A stretch of DNA of 64,000 bases from Magnolia sinica (lineage: Eukaryota > Streptophyta > Magnoliopsida > Magnoliales > Magnoliaceae), in contig NC_080575.1 in assembly GCF_029962835.1 (NCBI RefSeq), positions 58,706,493 through 58,770,492 on the forward strand, written 5' to 3'. Numbering within the stretch: the first letter of the stretch is position 1; every line of letters starts with the position of its first letter. Position numbers and translations under genes: made by a program. Below the pieces are notes generated by a model. The model was not told the origin of the DNA and ran no database searches. It was given only the letters and a program-made list of their open reading frames with translations. Positions 44,892 to 56,904 of the stretch are shown piece by piece.

Positions 44892-47215
44892 TGTTCACTC
44901 CCCAAGTGCGGGGTTGTGATGTAGTAATAAACTCGGTAAGACCGAGGTCGAATCCACAGGGACTGAAACCCGTACGTTATCTGAAACCAAGTAGAACTAG
45001 AACTAGACTAAGATGTGATCTAAACCAAATAGAATTTAGGAAATAATTGTGGAATAATTATCTAAAACTTTAAGGAATTCAGAGGAAGGAAACTAGGGAT
45101 TCAGAGGATCCACTTGTAGAGATCGGGAGATCGTATGCCAGGATCACAAATTATGGAAATTTACTGAATTGCCATTGATATAGGTTTCAAGAGATGAAAG
45201 GTGTATGAATTAGAATGGATTCCATCACCAAACCATGCCCAGTGAGACAAAGCAAACAACATGATTAAATCTAAATATCAATCAATCAACATGCTATGAA
45301 GGTCAGGAAGGTACTGTCATCCTACCATGCCCATGGGACAATGATGAACAACAGAGGTTCCTGACTTCATAAACATAAAAAAGGAAAGGAATATTCAAAG
45401 CCATTGCACGCCCATTGTAATTTCAGTCACAATATGCCATTAAAAACTAAGAAAAATATTCCTTTAATAATCAACTATATCAACTTCAGTTTAGAAATTT
45501 AAATTAAAGGCATAAAGTAGGTTCTCCCATCTCGCTACAAGCTTCACCTCTTAGCCCTAGCTAAGAGGATTAGCCACGCATGGATGGGCTAGATCTCATC
45601 AGAAATTTGAGAAGAAAAGCATAATAAAAAGAAAAAACAAAGAAAAAACCTTCTTTCTTCTCTCCCTGTCTTTCTCTCTCTCCTGTCAGATCTCCAGCCG
45701 TCTGCCCAAGCTCCTTCAATCCCTGATCGTGCACAGCAGCAGCAACTGCTCCACGTTCGGCAGCCAATCCGTTTTCCTTCCCACGTTCTCCACAGCAGCC
45801 CCAAAACTCCCTATTTTCTGTTCTTTTCTTTTATCTCTCTCCACTAAAACAACCGGCCTGCTCCTCTTTATAGCCAAACAAAAAACCATCAGTCGGTGAG
45901 AGCTTTCTCCCCTTTACGCAAGCAGGTGCGGATGTTTACGCATCAATCACCACAAGACCGTACGCTGGTTCTTCATAGGGCCCATAGTTGCTGTCGATGG
46001 ACAAATCTACTCCGTCCATTGGATGCGGCTCGAAAATCCAGTCACCTATGTTGATTTTGGCAACGATTTGGAGTGGCCCGCAGATTCTTTCTTAGTGACA
46101 TCTACCGGGCATTTGAACGGTTGAAAAACCAAACGTCATTGTCTTTTTCAAATCTGTCACCTAGGCGTGAATGAGATGGAATGAGGGACTCTCTTGGGCG
46201 GTTTGGATCAAGCATTTGACGTACGGTTGTGGCCCACAGAATTCATCCGCAGGCTTTGTTGCGAAACAGAGCCTGCGTCATTAGCGCTGCGATGGCTGGT
46301 GGGTCCCATATTGACTTCAGAAGGAAAATCCAATCCGTTCATCACGTTACTCTCGAAAAACTAGCTGAAATAAGGTAATTTTGTATGTCTTTTGGTTCCG
46401 CCCATTGAGTCTTTTCTTTCACCGCCCATCCTGCTTTTGATCGCTATGATCTTTCAATTTCTTGCATGATGCCAAAAGGTCCTCTAGGTGAGGTTAATAA
46501 CCCACTTATCTACACAATGGACGGTCCAGATTGATTATTTGGATGATGAATGGGCCCCACTGAGAAGAACCGGCGGTCCCACGTTCGCCTGCTGTGATGA
46601 GGATTCTGTTTTGAGAAGGAGAGTCGGTCAGCGGGTCTTTTGGTGTGCGCCCGGAGCACCTATATAATGTGTACATGCACTACCTGTGTGGGTCCCACAG
46701 AGATGTTTGTGAGAAATCCAATCCGTCCATCTGGTTCTTCACATGATTTAGGGCGTTGAGACTGAAGATGAGGAGATTCCAGAGATCAGGCGGGCCCCAG
46801 ATCAGTAATTAGTGGGCTGATCTGCCCGTTGGGCCACTTTCATAGTTATCCAGGGGCTGAAATTTTACATGTACGGTTTATTTATGGTCCTCAAGCCACG
46901 TGTGAAGTTTCGAACTGATCAGATGGTGGGAACCCTATGATCTTGCATTTTGGGCACTTTTCAGGCCACTTGAACTTCGATTCCTCGATTTCCGCGGACC
47001 CCTGGTGTATAATTTCGTCGCTCTTGGTCTTCTGGAGTCCGTCCCCTGCTTTAGTGTCATCGGATCGGTAAATCCATGCTTTTAGTGTCCTTTTTTAGTC
47101 CAAGCTCATGAAGACGCCCCGCATCACAAATTCAATTAAATTAGGCTATTAAACTGTCATGCTTGTAATTTCATGCAATAAATGGGTCCGATATGCAATA
47201 TTTGACCCTTTAACA
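44892..47215 (-). repeat. LTR-B (shared middle LTR) of the Athila tandem
   Basis: 2324 bp; plus-strand ends TGTTCACTCCCC and TTTAACA. It carries a private 17-base deletion near 46635 and other differences from LTR-A and LTR-C, which agree with each other at several of these sites. Confidence 0.85.
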
Positions 47216-47573
47216 CAACCCCCAACCAGCGCATTTTGCTAGTCCCAGCAAAGTATGCGAAAAATAAGTTGATAATTACAGGAAAATTTCTATGAACTCG
47301 AGTGATTTTGAAAAACAATCTAGATATTCAGAATTCAACAATTCCTGAATGTTGGGCCTTACTCTCTCCTAGACTCAAGCACACGATAAACTTCATTCAA
47401 AGTATTAGTCCCTTAATTAGAAATGATCCTAAACATTGAGTTCCACAGATGTAAAGTGTAATCCCAACTTTCAACATTAATATTCAATTCTTTATTTCAG
47501 GATATCGTTGGTAATCAACAAGAGAATTCATAATAACCAAAGCTTGCCTCAAAGATCATCTTTTCATTCCTTC

Positions 47574-47621
<48 letters not shown>

Positions 47622-48640
47622 GAATGAAGTCCACACTTATAGGGAGCAAACCTATAGTGAAGATTCTTTGCCTATCCTTTGTCAACGGGATCTCTTCCTT
47701 TTAATTGATCTTGACGGGCAATTGTTCCAGTTGGTTCCTTCTATGCTTACTGATCACCAAATTAACCCTTCAGTTTCAAACTGAAATCTTAATGTGTAAG
47801 CGAGATGTGACATGTGAAATCATGACTCAATCAATGTTTACAACTTCTAATCATGGATTAATAATTAAACTTAACTGTGAAATCTAACGAGCAACTGAAT
47901 CCAAGAGCAGTAAATCACCAATATTCCATATCTTGTAATTCTAAATCAAAGATGGTCGTCCAATCACTTTGAATTCACTAGAAAGTCCAGAAAAAATTTA
48001 AAAATTTTCAGATTAGGTAACCTAATCTCCCACCCCCATCTTAAAAGCTACATTGTCCTCAATGTAAAGGATAAGAGTATGGAATGCGCATAGGACAACA
48101 AAAGTAAAGAAAGAGTGAAGGGAAGATAGTACCTGGATGACGAATCGTGAGAGACTTTTCAAGAGATCGCAGCATGGAATCCGGTCAGCACGAGAGAGAA
48201 GGTAACATAAAAATAAAATCCTACCTATACCACTTTCGCAGTGCTCTCGATTGCATTTAGCGCATGCAACAAGCCTTTAAACCCCTAGGTTACCCCTAGT
48301 GGACGAGTTGTCGTCTCGTGAGGGTTTGCGAATGTTACCCACAAACATTGAACTTGCTAGAAAATGAAATAAGTTGAAAAGTTGGGTTGCCTCCCAGGAG
48401 CGCTAAGTTTACGTCTTCAGCGACCAAAGCAACTACCATAATCCTATGAAAGCGATAAACCTACCTATACCTCCATCGACTAGGAGATCATCCTGGTAAA
48501 CAGGAGCGTCCGAGGCATGGACATGTCCTCGAATCAAATTTCTCGACAAATGGCTTTAAACGATGTCCATTTACTTTAAACTCCTTGCCATTGTCGGGAT
48601 CTCTTATCTCAACGGCCCCATGAGGATAAGCAAGAACAAC
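47216..48640 (-). other. 3' untranslated region of Athila internal C
   Basis: Collinear with 37509-38907. The polypurine tract is at 47216-47227. A T run of 45 bases (47576-47620) has replaced a 21-base run and the neighbouring CGAAGACTAATAACC segment of copy B. No gene. Confidence 0.7.
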
Positions 48641-49600
48641 AATGTAAGGGCCGGTCCAACGAGATCGAAGCTTACCCGGAAAAGATGTAATCGAGAATTA
48701 TACAAAAGGACTTTCCTGGCGTGAATGATTTTCGTAGAATATGTTGGTCATGAAACAGCTTCATCTTGTCCTTGTAAATTCTCGAATTCTCGTATGCGTC
48801 GTTCTTCCGATTTCTTCAAGTTCATTCAATTGCAGTTTGCGTAGCGAGCAGCGTTGTCTAGATTGAAATTAAGATTTTTAATCGCCCAATAGGCTTTATG
48901 TTCCAGCTCCACATGCAAGTGACAAGCTTTCCCATAGACAAGTCTAAAGGGAGACATTCCAATAGGAGTTTTAAATGCAATACGGTATGCCCATAAGGCA
49001 TCGATCAATCGGATTGACCAATCCTTACGATCAGGGTTAACCGTTTTCTCCAAAATGTGTTTAATTTCCCTATTAGAAATCTCAGCTTGTCCACTTGTCT
49101 GTGGATGGTATGGGGTGCTCACCTTATGAGAGATACCGTATTTCTTCATTAAGCTCTCGAATGGTCTATTACAAAAGTGTGAGCCCCCATCACTAATGAT
49201 GGCTCGAGGCGTTCCGAATCGAGAAAGGATGTTCTCTTTCAGGAATTTAATGACCGTGCGATGGTCATTCTTTCGACACTAATCGCTTCAACCCATTTAT
49301 TGACATAATCCACGGCGAGCAAAATATACAGATTTCCAAACGATTGGGGAAATGGTCCCATGAAATCGATGCCCCAGCAATCAAATGCTTCAATGATAAG
49401 GATGGGATTCAAAGGCATCATATTTCGACGGGACAATGCTCCCAATTTCTGACAACGCTCACAAGCTTTGCAAAACTCATGAGTGTCCCTAAACATAGTG
49501 GGCCAAGAAATAAAGCCACATCAGAATCTTGGCCGTGGTCTTTTTAGCGGAAAAGTGACCCCACAGGCCTGCGAGTGACAGAAGGAGATGACACTCTAAT
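48641..49600 (-). pseudogene. Integrase, Athila internal C
   Basis: Frames 49239-49496 and 48826-49149 contain the zinc-binding end ([18 protein letters not shown]), the first catalytic D ([14 protein letters not shown]) and the second half of the core ([20 protein letters not shown]). They go on to [18 protein letters not shown]. The part with ISDGGSHF lies between them, shifted by an indel near 49278 (RKND in copy B, VERMT here). Compared with copy B the zinc-binding C-X2-C is preserved, but the core is split, and another frame change near 48840 removes the C-terminus. Function as for copy B; inactive. Confidence 0.8.
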
Positions 49601-50362
49601 GCTCATCGTCTGGCATACATCTCCTTAAGATTTAATCTGGGCAATATTTAAATAAATATGGATCGTCCCAAAAAAAGTTGCACACCTTGGTAAAGAATTT
49701 CTTCTTATCTTGCGCAGTCCAATGTGTTAGTATAGAACCTGTGATAAGAAAATTAGCAATATTAGCGAACCAAGGTGAATGGGAGACTCTAAACAATTGT
49801 TCCTCAGGGAACATGTCATTGATATGGGTTGTCTCAAGGGAATCGAGGTATTAAGGCGAGAAAGGTGATCGGCCACTACGTTCTCTACTCCCTTTTATCT
49901 TTAATTTCCAAATCAAATTCTTGGAGTAGAAGGATCCATCGTATCAAGCGGGCTTAGAATCATTCTTAGAAAGAAGATACTTTAGTGCCGCATGATCTGT
50001 ATAGATAATGATCTTGGATCCGATCAAGTAGGACCTAAATTTGTCCAAGGCGAACACTACGGCTAAGAGTTCCTTTTCCGTAGTCGAGTAGTTCACTTGG
50101 GCCGGATTTAGAGTTCTACTCGCGTAATGAATGACGTAGGGCTTCTTATCTTTTCTCTGGCCAAGGACCGCCCCAAGAGCATAATCGAAGCGCCGCACAT
50201 AAGTTCAAAAGGAAGGCTCCAATGGGTGGCCGCATGATAGGTGCAAGGTGGTTAACGTGCCCTTAAGCTTGGTGAAAGCTTCCCGGCATTGCGCAATCTA
50301 CTCGCACGGAGCATCCTTTTCAAGAAGATTACATAAAGGGCGAGAGAGAAGACTAAAGTCCT
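49601..50362 (-). pseudogene. RNase H and RT connection, Athila internal C
   Basis: Frame 49944-50198 reads [40 protein letters not shown] and [17 protein letters not shown]. Frame 49632-49814 covers the region after it ([15 protein letters not shown]). The start of the domain (50200-50362) is interrupted by several small indels relative to copy B, for example around 50190 (CDTSDYAL lost). Motifs are those of RNase H; the gene is more damaged than in copy B. Confidence 0.75.
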
Positions 50363-51082
50363 TTATGAATCTCGTGTAAACCTCGCGTGTCCTAAGAAGG
50401 ATCGCACGTCTCTGATGTTCTTGGGTGGAGGTAGGTTAGAGATAAGATCGATTTTTGCCTTATCTACCTCGATTCCTTTGGACGAGATGATATGCCCAAG
50501 GACAATTCCCTTCTGAACCATGAAATGACACTTCTCCCAATTAAGTACCAAGTTCTTTTCTTCACATCTTTTCAGCACACATTTAAGACTTTCCAAGCAC
50601 TTGCTGAAAGATGGACCATAAACAGAAAAATCGTTCATGAAGACCTCTAGATATTGCCCTACCATATCAGAAAAGATACTAAGCATACATCGCTGAAAGG
50701 TGGCAGGGGCATTACATAGTCCGAATGACATCCTTCGATAGGCAAAGGTGCCATAGGGACATGTAAATGTGGTTTTTTCTTGGTCTTCAGGGGCTATCTC
50801 TATCTGGTTGTAGCCCGAATACCCGTCAAGAAAACTGTAATAGGAATGACCAGCTAACATTTCCAGGATCTGATCAATGAATGGTAAAGGAAAGTGGTCT
50901 TTCCTCGTGACGGTATTCAACTTCCTGTAGTCAATGCACATTCTCCAACCAGTAGTGACTCTAGTTGGCACGAGTTCATTATTAGCATTGGCTACGATGG
51001 TGATTCCAGACTTCTTAGGGACCACTTGAGTTGGACTCACCCATTGACTATCAGATATAGGGTATATAATACCCACATCCAA
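50363..51082 (-). pseudogene. Reverse transcriptase, Athila internal C (active-site Asp replaced)
   Basis: A 239-codon open frame covers nearly the whole RT palm: DVGIIYPISDSQWVSPTQVV, WRMCIDYRKLNTVTRKDHF, YYSFLDGYSGYNQIEIAPED, MSFGLCNAPATFQRCMLSIF and FLGHAR at the end. In contrast to copy B it is not frameshifted, but the catalytic box is F-M-N-D instead of F-M-D-D (near 50634-50645), a G-to-A change of the first catalytic Asp. This would abolish polymerase activity. So one copy has the right residues in a broken frame and the other an open frame with a dead active site. Confidence 0.85.
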
Positions 51083-52379
51083 TAGTTTAAGAACCTCGCT
51101 TTAACCACTTCCTTCATATTTGGATTTAGTCTACGTTGTGGTTGCGAGCGGTTTTTGCATTATCCTCAAGATATATGCGGTGAGTACAAATCGAGGGATC
51201 GATTCCTTCGAGGTCCGCTATCGTCCATCCTAGGGCTCCTTTATGCTCAATGAGAGTAGATATAAGCATACTCTCCTGTTCTTTCTCCAGGTGGGCAGAG
51301 ATCACCACCGGTATGTCTCATCTTGACCCAAATATGCATATTTCAAATCATAGGGCAAAGGTTTTAGGTCAAGCTTCGGCGGCTTGAGGTTAGACGGCAG
51401 AGGCACTACATCAGTTTGTGGTAATTCTTCAAATTGTGGCCTCCATCGGTTAACTTCAAGTACCGGTGCAGTATCAAGCAAGGTGCACGTCTCCCTAATC
51501 ATGTCATCATCAAAATCATGGGAGTGGGCCAGGCACGTCTCTAGAGAGTCAGAGGACAAGGTTAGAGGTGTCGTATCTTCCACGCAAGAGTCAATCATGC
51601 TAATGTCGTGGAACTCGTCATCATCCTCTGAATTGCTGCCGTTATTGAAAAAATGTTTGACTCCAATGTCAAATTTCCAAAAGACATAGTCATGATACCA
51701 TTCCTGCAATTGATAATTGCATTTGACGTGGCAAGGAATGGGCGACCAAGAATGACGGGAATCTGAGTGCTCATGTTATTGATGGGTTCGGTGTCCAGGA
51801 TGATAAAATCTACAGGGTAGTAAAATCTATCAACTTTGACCAACACATCCTCAATTATCCCTCTTGGTACACGAACAGAGCGATCAACAAGTTGTAGTGT
51901 GGTTAGGGTGGGTTTTAATTCACCCAAACCTAACTGTTTGTATACCGAGTAGGGAATCAGATTTACACTCACTCCTAAGTCAAGAAGTGTGTGATCAATT
52001 CGATGGTTCCCGATTACACATGATTGGTTGGGCTACCGGAATCCTTGAATTTCTGCGGCACGTCTTGCTTCAGGATGGCACTCACTTTCTCAGTCACGAA
52101 GATTTTCTTTTGAATAATTTGCCGTCGCTTGGTCGTGCATAAGTCTTTTAGGAATTTGGCATATGAAGGTATCTGCTTTAACGACATCAAGTAGAGGAAT
52201 GTTGACTTTCACTGTTTTCAACACCTCTAGATATCCCGAGAGTTAGAGAGAGGTTTTGGTGAAACCAACCGTTGGGGGAATGGAGCAACCGGCTTCTCTA
52301 GAAGTTCCGGTTCCTGATTTTGTGGGGCATCACCGGATCCATCATTGTTGTCCTCTCTGGTTCTCGAGGCTTTTCGGGC
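51083..52379 (-). pseudogene. Protease and protease-RT linker, Athila internal C
   Basis: The protease is read from about 52010 (LLDLGVSVNLIPYSVYKQLG) through frame 51595-51972, with PVILGRPFLATSNAIINC at its end. The linker follows in frame 51302-51709: SEDDDEFHDISMIDSCVEDT, then ETCLAHSHDFDDDMIRE (51494-51544), then RPQFEELPQTDVVPLPSNL and LKPLPYDLKYAYLG leading into RT. The ETCL motif is the one that recurs in the ORF of the non-autonomous element. Frame changes occur near 51640, 52020 and 52215. The protease cleaves Gag-Pol; this copy is inactive. Confidence 0.8.
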
Positions 52380-53836
52380 CTAACCTAAGAGTTTTATCAA
52401 TGATCTTCCCACTCCTAAGAGTGGTGATGGATTTAGCATGCCCCATCTGATTTGAAGAGCTGGGATCACTAATCTCGTATACTGCGGTTTAGGATTGGGG
52501 AGAGGTTGTGCAAGAAGCATCCCCTTTTCTATAACCGTCATACGAGAATCTATCTTTTGCATAAAATCTGTGATTCCCCGCATTGCCTGAGCTAGCTCTT
52601 GTATGGGATTTTGAACCGGTTCCTCTTGAGGTTTCACTTGATTTGGATTTTGATTGAAGAAACCTGGAGGAGTCGCCGTTTGTCCATTTCTCCAACTAAA
52701 GTTTGGATGATTTTTCCAGCCAGGATTGTATGTGTTGGAGTTGGGTCCAGGAAAAGGTCTTTGATAGTTATTTACGGCATTGGCTTGTTCATTCAACACT
52801 CCTCGAAAGGCGTGTATTGTAGGACAATTTTCAGTTATATGAATGTTGCAATCACAGATGCCGCAAACAACTTCATTGACCTTATCCTTCTTTCCTTCCA
52901 TGGCCTCAACTTTCCTTATGAGCGTAGTCACTTTACACTTGAGATCATCCTCTTCTTTCAAGAGATATAATCCACCTTTCTCCTTTGATTGAGTTGGCCT
53001 AGACGTGGTGTTCGACTTTGGGTAATAGTCCCAAGATTGTGTTTTTCAGCCAAACTATCGAGGTAGTCCCATACCTCGTCGATGTCTTTATTAATGAACT
53101 CTCCATTACACATTGTCTCGACCATTTGGCGCATGGAAGATGTCACCATCATAGAAAAATTTGTAATGCGCCACGTTTCAAATCCGTGTTGTGGGCATGA
53201 ATCGACCAAATCTTTGAACCTTTCCCAACATTGAAAGAATGTTTCATCTTCCTTTGGGCAAAGTTCATGATCGCTTTTCTGGGTAATCCTTTTATGATGT
53301 GGGAAGAATTTTTTATGAATTCCCTCTGCGCATGTCGCTCCATGTGCCAATGGATCTAGGACGCAGTGAATGTAACCACGCCTTAGCTTTCTCTTTAAGG
53401 AAAAAGGAAAGAGTTTCACTCTGATCCTCATATACATTAGGAAAACATAATGTAGCTATAATTTCATCGAACTCTTTCAAATGTAAATATGGACTCTCTG
53501 ATTCAAGTCCATGGAATTTGGGAAAGAGTTGGATAACTCCTGGCTTGATGTCCATTTGTCCCGTGTTTTCAGGAAAAATCATGCATGAGGGCATACTCAC
53601 TCCCGCCGGTTGTAGATAATCTCGTAAAGTACGAGGCGGGGTGCCTGTTGCACCTCATTCTCATCTTGGGTATCCTCCACCCTGGGTGGAAGTGGAGGAG
53701 GTTGGTCTTCAGCCATAACTTCACTTAACTCAGGGGATTTCGAGTGGTGTCTAGTCCTGCGATGGATAGTCAACCCCTCAACCAATCCTCCTTCAGCCAA
53801 GAGACGTCGAGTGTTGTCACGGGCCCACTTGGGCAT
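52380..53836 (-). pseudogene. Gag, Athila internal C
   Basis: Starts at MPKWARDNTRRLLAEGG (53836). Frames 53597-53836, 53313-53600, 52958-53437 and 52380-52961 cover Gag with small indels at each join. Visible parts are LFPKFHGLESESPYLHLKEF, KAWLHSLRPRSIGTWSDM, ETFFQCWERFKDLVDSCPQH, DEVWDYLDSLAEKHNLGTIT and an intact CCHC knuckle CGICDCNIHITENC (near 52830-52875). Then come NSNTYNPGWKNHPNFSWRNG and a Pro/Gln-rich tail. The knuckle binds RNA for packaging. The knuckle region is better preserved here than in copy B. Confidence 0.85.
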
Positions 53837-54570
53837 GAAACACTCGCAGCCCTCAGTTAAAAACTTAACCCTAGGAAAGAAAATCTAGAACGAAAGAGAG
53901 GGAGAATTGGAAAGGGATTACCAAATTGAAGCTCCTAAGTTAAGGACCTGCAAAATAAAACAAAAATAAGTTAGATTCTATAAAGGAGAGAAATGATACT
54001 TTAAAAGAAAAATAACAGTAAAGTAATTTCTAAAAGAAAGTATTCTTTAAAGAAAAACGGAAATTTCTAAAGTAAACTAGGAAAGCCTAAACTAAAAAGT
54101 AAATTACTACAAGAAAATTGAAAAATAGAGAGTAGGGAAGGAGTGTACCAAAATAGAGATTTCTATCTTAAAGGCCTACAAAATAGGAAGGTTAGTTTCT
54201 AAACAAAAATCCTAAAAATAAATTAAGAAACAGAATTAGATTCAAAAAGTGTTAGAATTAGAAAGTTAATAGAACCAAAATAGAAAGTCAATTTCTAAAT
54301 AACCTAAATTCTAAAAATAACCTATTTCCTACAGAACAGAGGATACTAGAATTAGAAAGTTTCTAAGATCTAAACCCTAATTCTATAAAAAGAAAAAGTA
54401 GAGAATTTAGGAAAGAATTACCAATTTAGAGATTTTATGTCAGGATCCTACAAAACAGGAAACAAGTTAGTTCTAAAAATCAAATAGAAAAATCTAAAAC
54501 TAAAGTTAATAAAATCCTAATCTTATCCTAATTCTAAAACTAATTAATTTCAGAAAATCGTAACTATCAA
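53837..54570 (-). other. 5' leader of Athila internal C with three splice-site-like cassettes
   Basis: Collinear with 44134-44867. 'Exon' parts lie at 54422-54447, 54149-54175 and 53922-53947. Here the third acceptor reads TTTTGCAG, matching consensus, where copy B has GCGG. Confidence 0.5.
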
Positions 54571-54588
54571 TCCCCGGCAACGGCGCCA
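54571..54588 (-). other. Primer-binding site, tRNA-Asp, Athila internal C
   Basis: Minus strand TGGCGCCGTTGCCGGGGA, a perfect tRNA-Asp complement, 6 bases from LTR-C. Confidence 0.9.
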
Positions 54589-54594
54589 AAAACT

Positions 54595-56904
54595 TGTTCA
54601 CTCCCCAAGTATAGGGTTGTGAATAAACTCGGTAAGACCGAGGTCGAATCCCAAGGGACTAATACTTGTACGTTATCTGAAACCAAGTAGAACTAGAACT
54701 AGACTAAGATGTGATCTAAACCAAATAGAATTTAGGAAATAATTGTGGAATAATTATTTAAAACTTTAAGGAATTCAGAGGACGAAAACTAGGGATTCAG
54801 AGGATCCACTTGTAGAGATCAGGGAGATCGTATGCCACTATCACAAATTATGAAAATTTACTGAACTGACATTGATATAGGTTTCAAGAGATGAAAGGTG
54901 TATGAATTAGAATGGATTCCATCACCAAACCATGCCCAGGAGACAAAGCAAATTATATTAATCTAATTATCAATCAATCAACATGTCATGAAGGTCAGGA
55001 AGGTACTGTCATCCTACCATGCCCATGGGACAATGATGAACAACAGAGGTTCCTGACTTCATAAACATAAAAAGGAAAGGAATATTCAAAGCCATTGCAC
55101 GCCCATTGTAATTTCAGTCACAATATGCCATTAAAAACTAAGAAAAATATTCCTTTAATAATCAACTATATCAACTTCAGTTTAGAAATTTAAATTAAAG
55201 GCATAAAGTAGGTTCTCCCATCTCGCTACAAGCTTCACCTCTTAGCCCTAGCTAAGAGGATTAGCCACACATGGATGGGCTAGATCTCATCAGAAATTTG
55301 AGAAGAAAAGCATAATAAAAAGAAAAACAAAGAAAAAACCTTCTTTCTTCTCTCCCTGTCTTTCTCTCTCTCCTGTCAGATCTCCAGCCGTCTGCCCAAG
55401 CTCCTTCAATCCCTGATCGTGCACAGCAGCAGCAACTGCTCCACGTTCGGCAGCCAATCCGTTTTCCTTCCCACGTTCTCCACAGCAGCCCCAAAACTCC
55501 CTATTTTCTGTTCTTTTCTTTTATCTCTCTCCACTAAAACAACCGGCCTGCTCCTCTTTATAGCCAAACAAAAAACCATCAGTCGGTGAGAGCTTTCTCC
55601 CCTTTACGCAAGCAGGTGCGGATGTTTACGCATCAATCACCACAAGACCGTACGCTGGTTCTTCATAGGGCCCATAGTTGCTGTCGATGGACAAATCTAC
55701 TCCGTCCATTGGATGCGGCTCGAAAATCCAGTCACCTATGTTGATTTTGGCAACGATTTGGAGTGGCCCGCAGATTCTTTCTTAGTGACATCTACCGGGC
55801 ATTTGAACGGTTGAAAAACCAAACGTCATTGTCTTTTTCAAATCTGTCACCTAGGCGTGAATGAGATGGAATGAGGGACTCTCTTGGGCGGTTTGGATCA
55901 AGCATTTGACGTACGGTTGTGGCCCACAGAATTCATCCGCACCTGCGTCATTAGCGCTGCGATGGCTGGTGGGTCCCAGATTGACTTCAGAAGGAAAATC
56001 CAATCCGTTCATCACGTTACTCTCGAAAAACTAGCTGAAATAAGGTAATTTTGTATGTCTTTTGGTTCCGCCCATTGAGTCTTTTCTTTCACCGCCCATC
56101 CTGCTTTTGATCGCTATGATCTTTCAATTTCTTGCATGATGCCAAAAGGTCCTCTAGGTGAGGTTAATAACCCACTTATCTACACAATGGACGGTCCAGA
56201 TTGATTATTTGGATGATGAATGGGCCCCACTGAGAAGAACCGGCGGTCCCACGTTCGCCTGCTGTGATGAGGATTCTGTTTTGAGAAGGAGAGTCGGTCA
56301 GCGCTTGCTAACCGACTTTTGGTCTTTTGGTGAACGCCCGGTGCACCTATATAATGTGTACATGCACTACCTGTGTGGGTCCCACAGAGATGTTTGTGAG
56401 AAATCCAATCCGTCCATCTGGTTCTTCACATGATTTAGGGCGTTGAGACTGAAGATGAGGAGATTCCAGAGATCAGGCGGGCCCCAGATCAGTAATTAGT
56501 GGGCTGATCTGCCCGTTGGGCCACTTTCATAGTTATCCAGGGGCTGAAATTTTACATGTACGGTTTATTTATGGTCCTCAAGCCACGTGTGAAGTTTCGA
56601 ACTGATCAGATGGTGGGAACCCTATGATCTTGCATTTTGGGCACTTTTCAGGCCACTTGAACTTCGATTCCTCGATTTCCGCGGACCCCTGGTGTATAAT
56701 TTCGTCGCTCTTGGTCTTCTGGAGTCCGTCCCCTGCTTTAGTGTCATCAGATCGGTAAATCCATGCTTTTTAGTGTCCTTTCCCAGTCCAAGCTCATGAA
56801 GACGCCCTGCATCACAAATTCAATTAAATTAGGCTATTAAACGGTGTCATGCTTGTAATTTCATGCAATAAATGGGTCTGATATGCAATATTTGACCCTT
56901 AACA
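54595..56904 (-). repeat. LTR-C (5' LTR) of the Athila tandem
   Basis: 2310 bp; plus-strand ends TGTTCACTCCCC and CTTAACA, followed by the TSD copy CGAAC (56905-56909). It has a private 20-base deletion near 55940. TATA box (minus) at 55557-55563. Confidence 0.85.

Larger units (their letters stand above)
35218..56904 (-). mobile_element. Autonomous-type Athila elements in tandem (LTR-int-LTR-int-LTR), 21.7 kb
   Basis: On the minus strand, LTR-C (54595-56904), internal C (47216-54594), LTR-B (44892-47215), internal B (37509-44891) and LTR-A (35218-37508) follow one another without gaps. The whole is flanked by a perfect 5-bp target-site duplication CGAAC (35213-35217 and 56905-56909), so it derives from one insertion. 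Both internal regions carry tRNA-Asp PBS, gag, protease, RT, RNase H, integrase and polypurine tract. RT and integrase motifs ([43 protein letters not shown]) are Athila-like. No env-like ORF is seen after integrase. Both copies have frameshifts and are non-functional. Confidence 0.9.
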
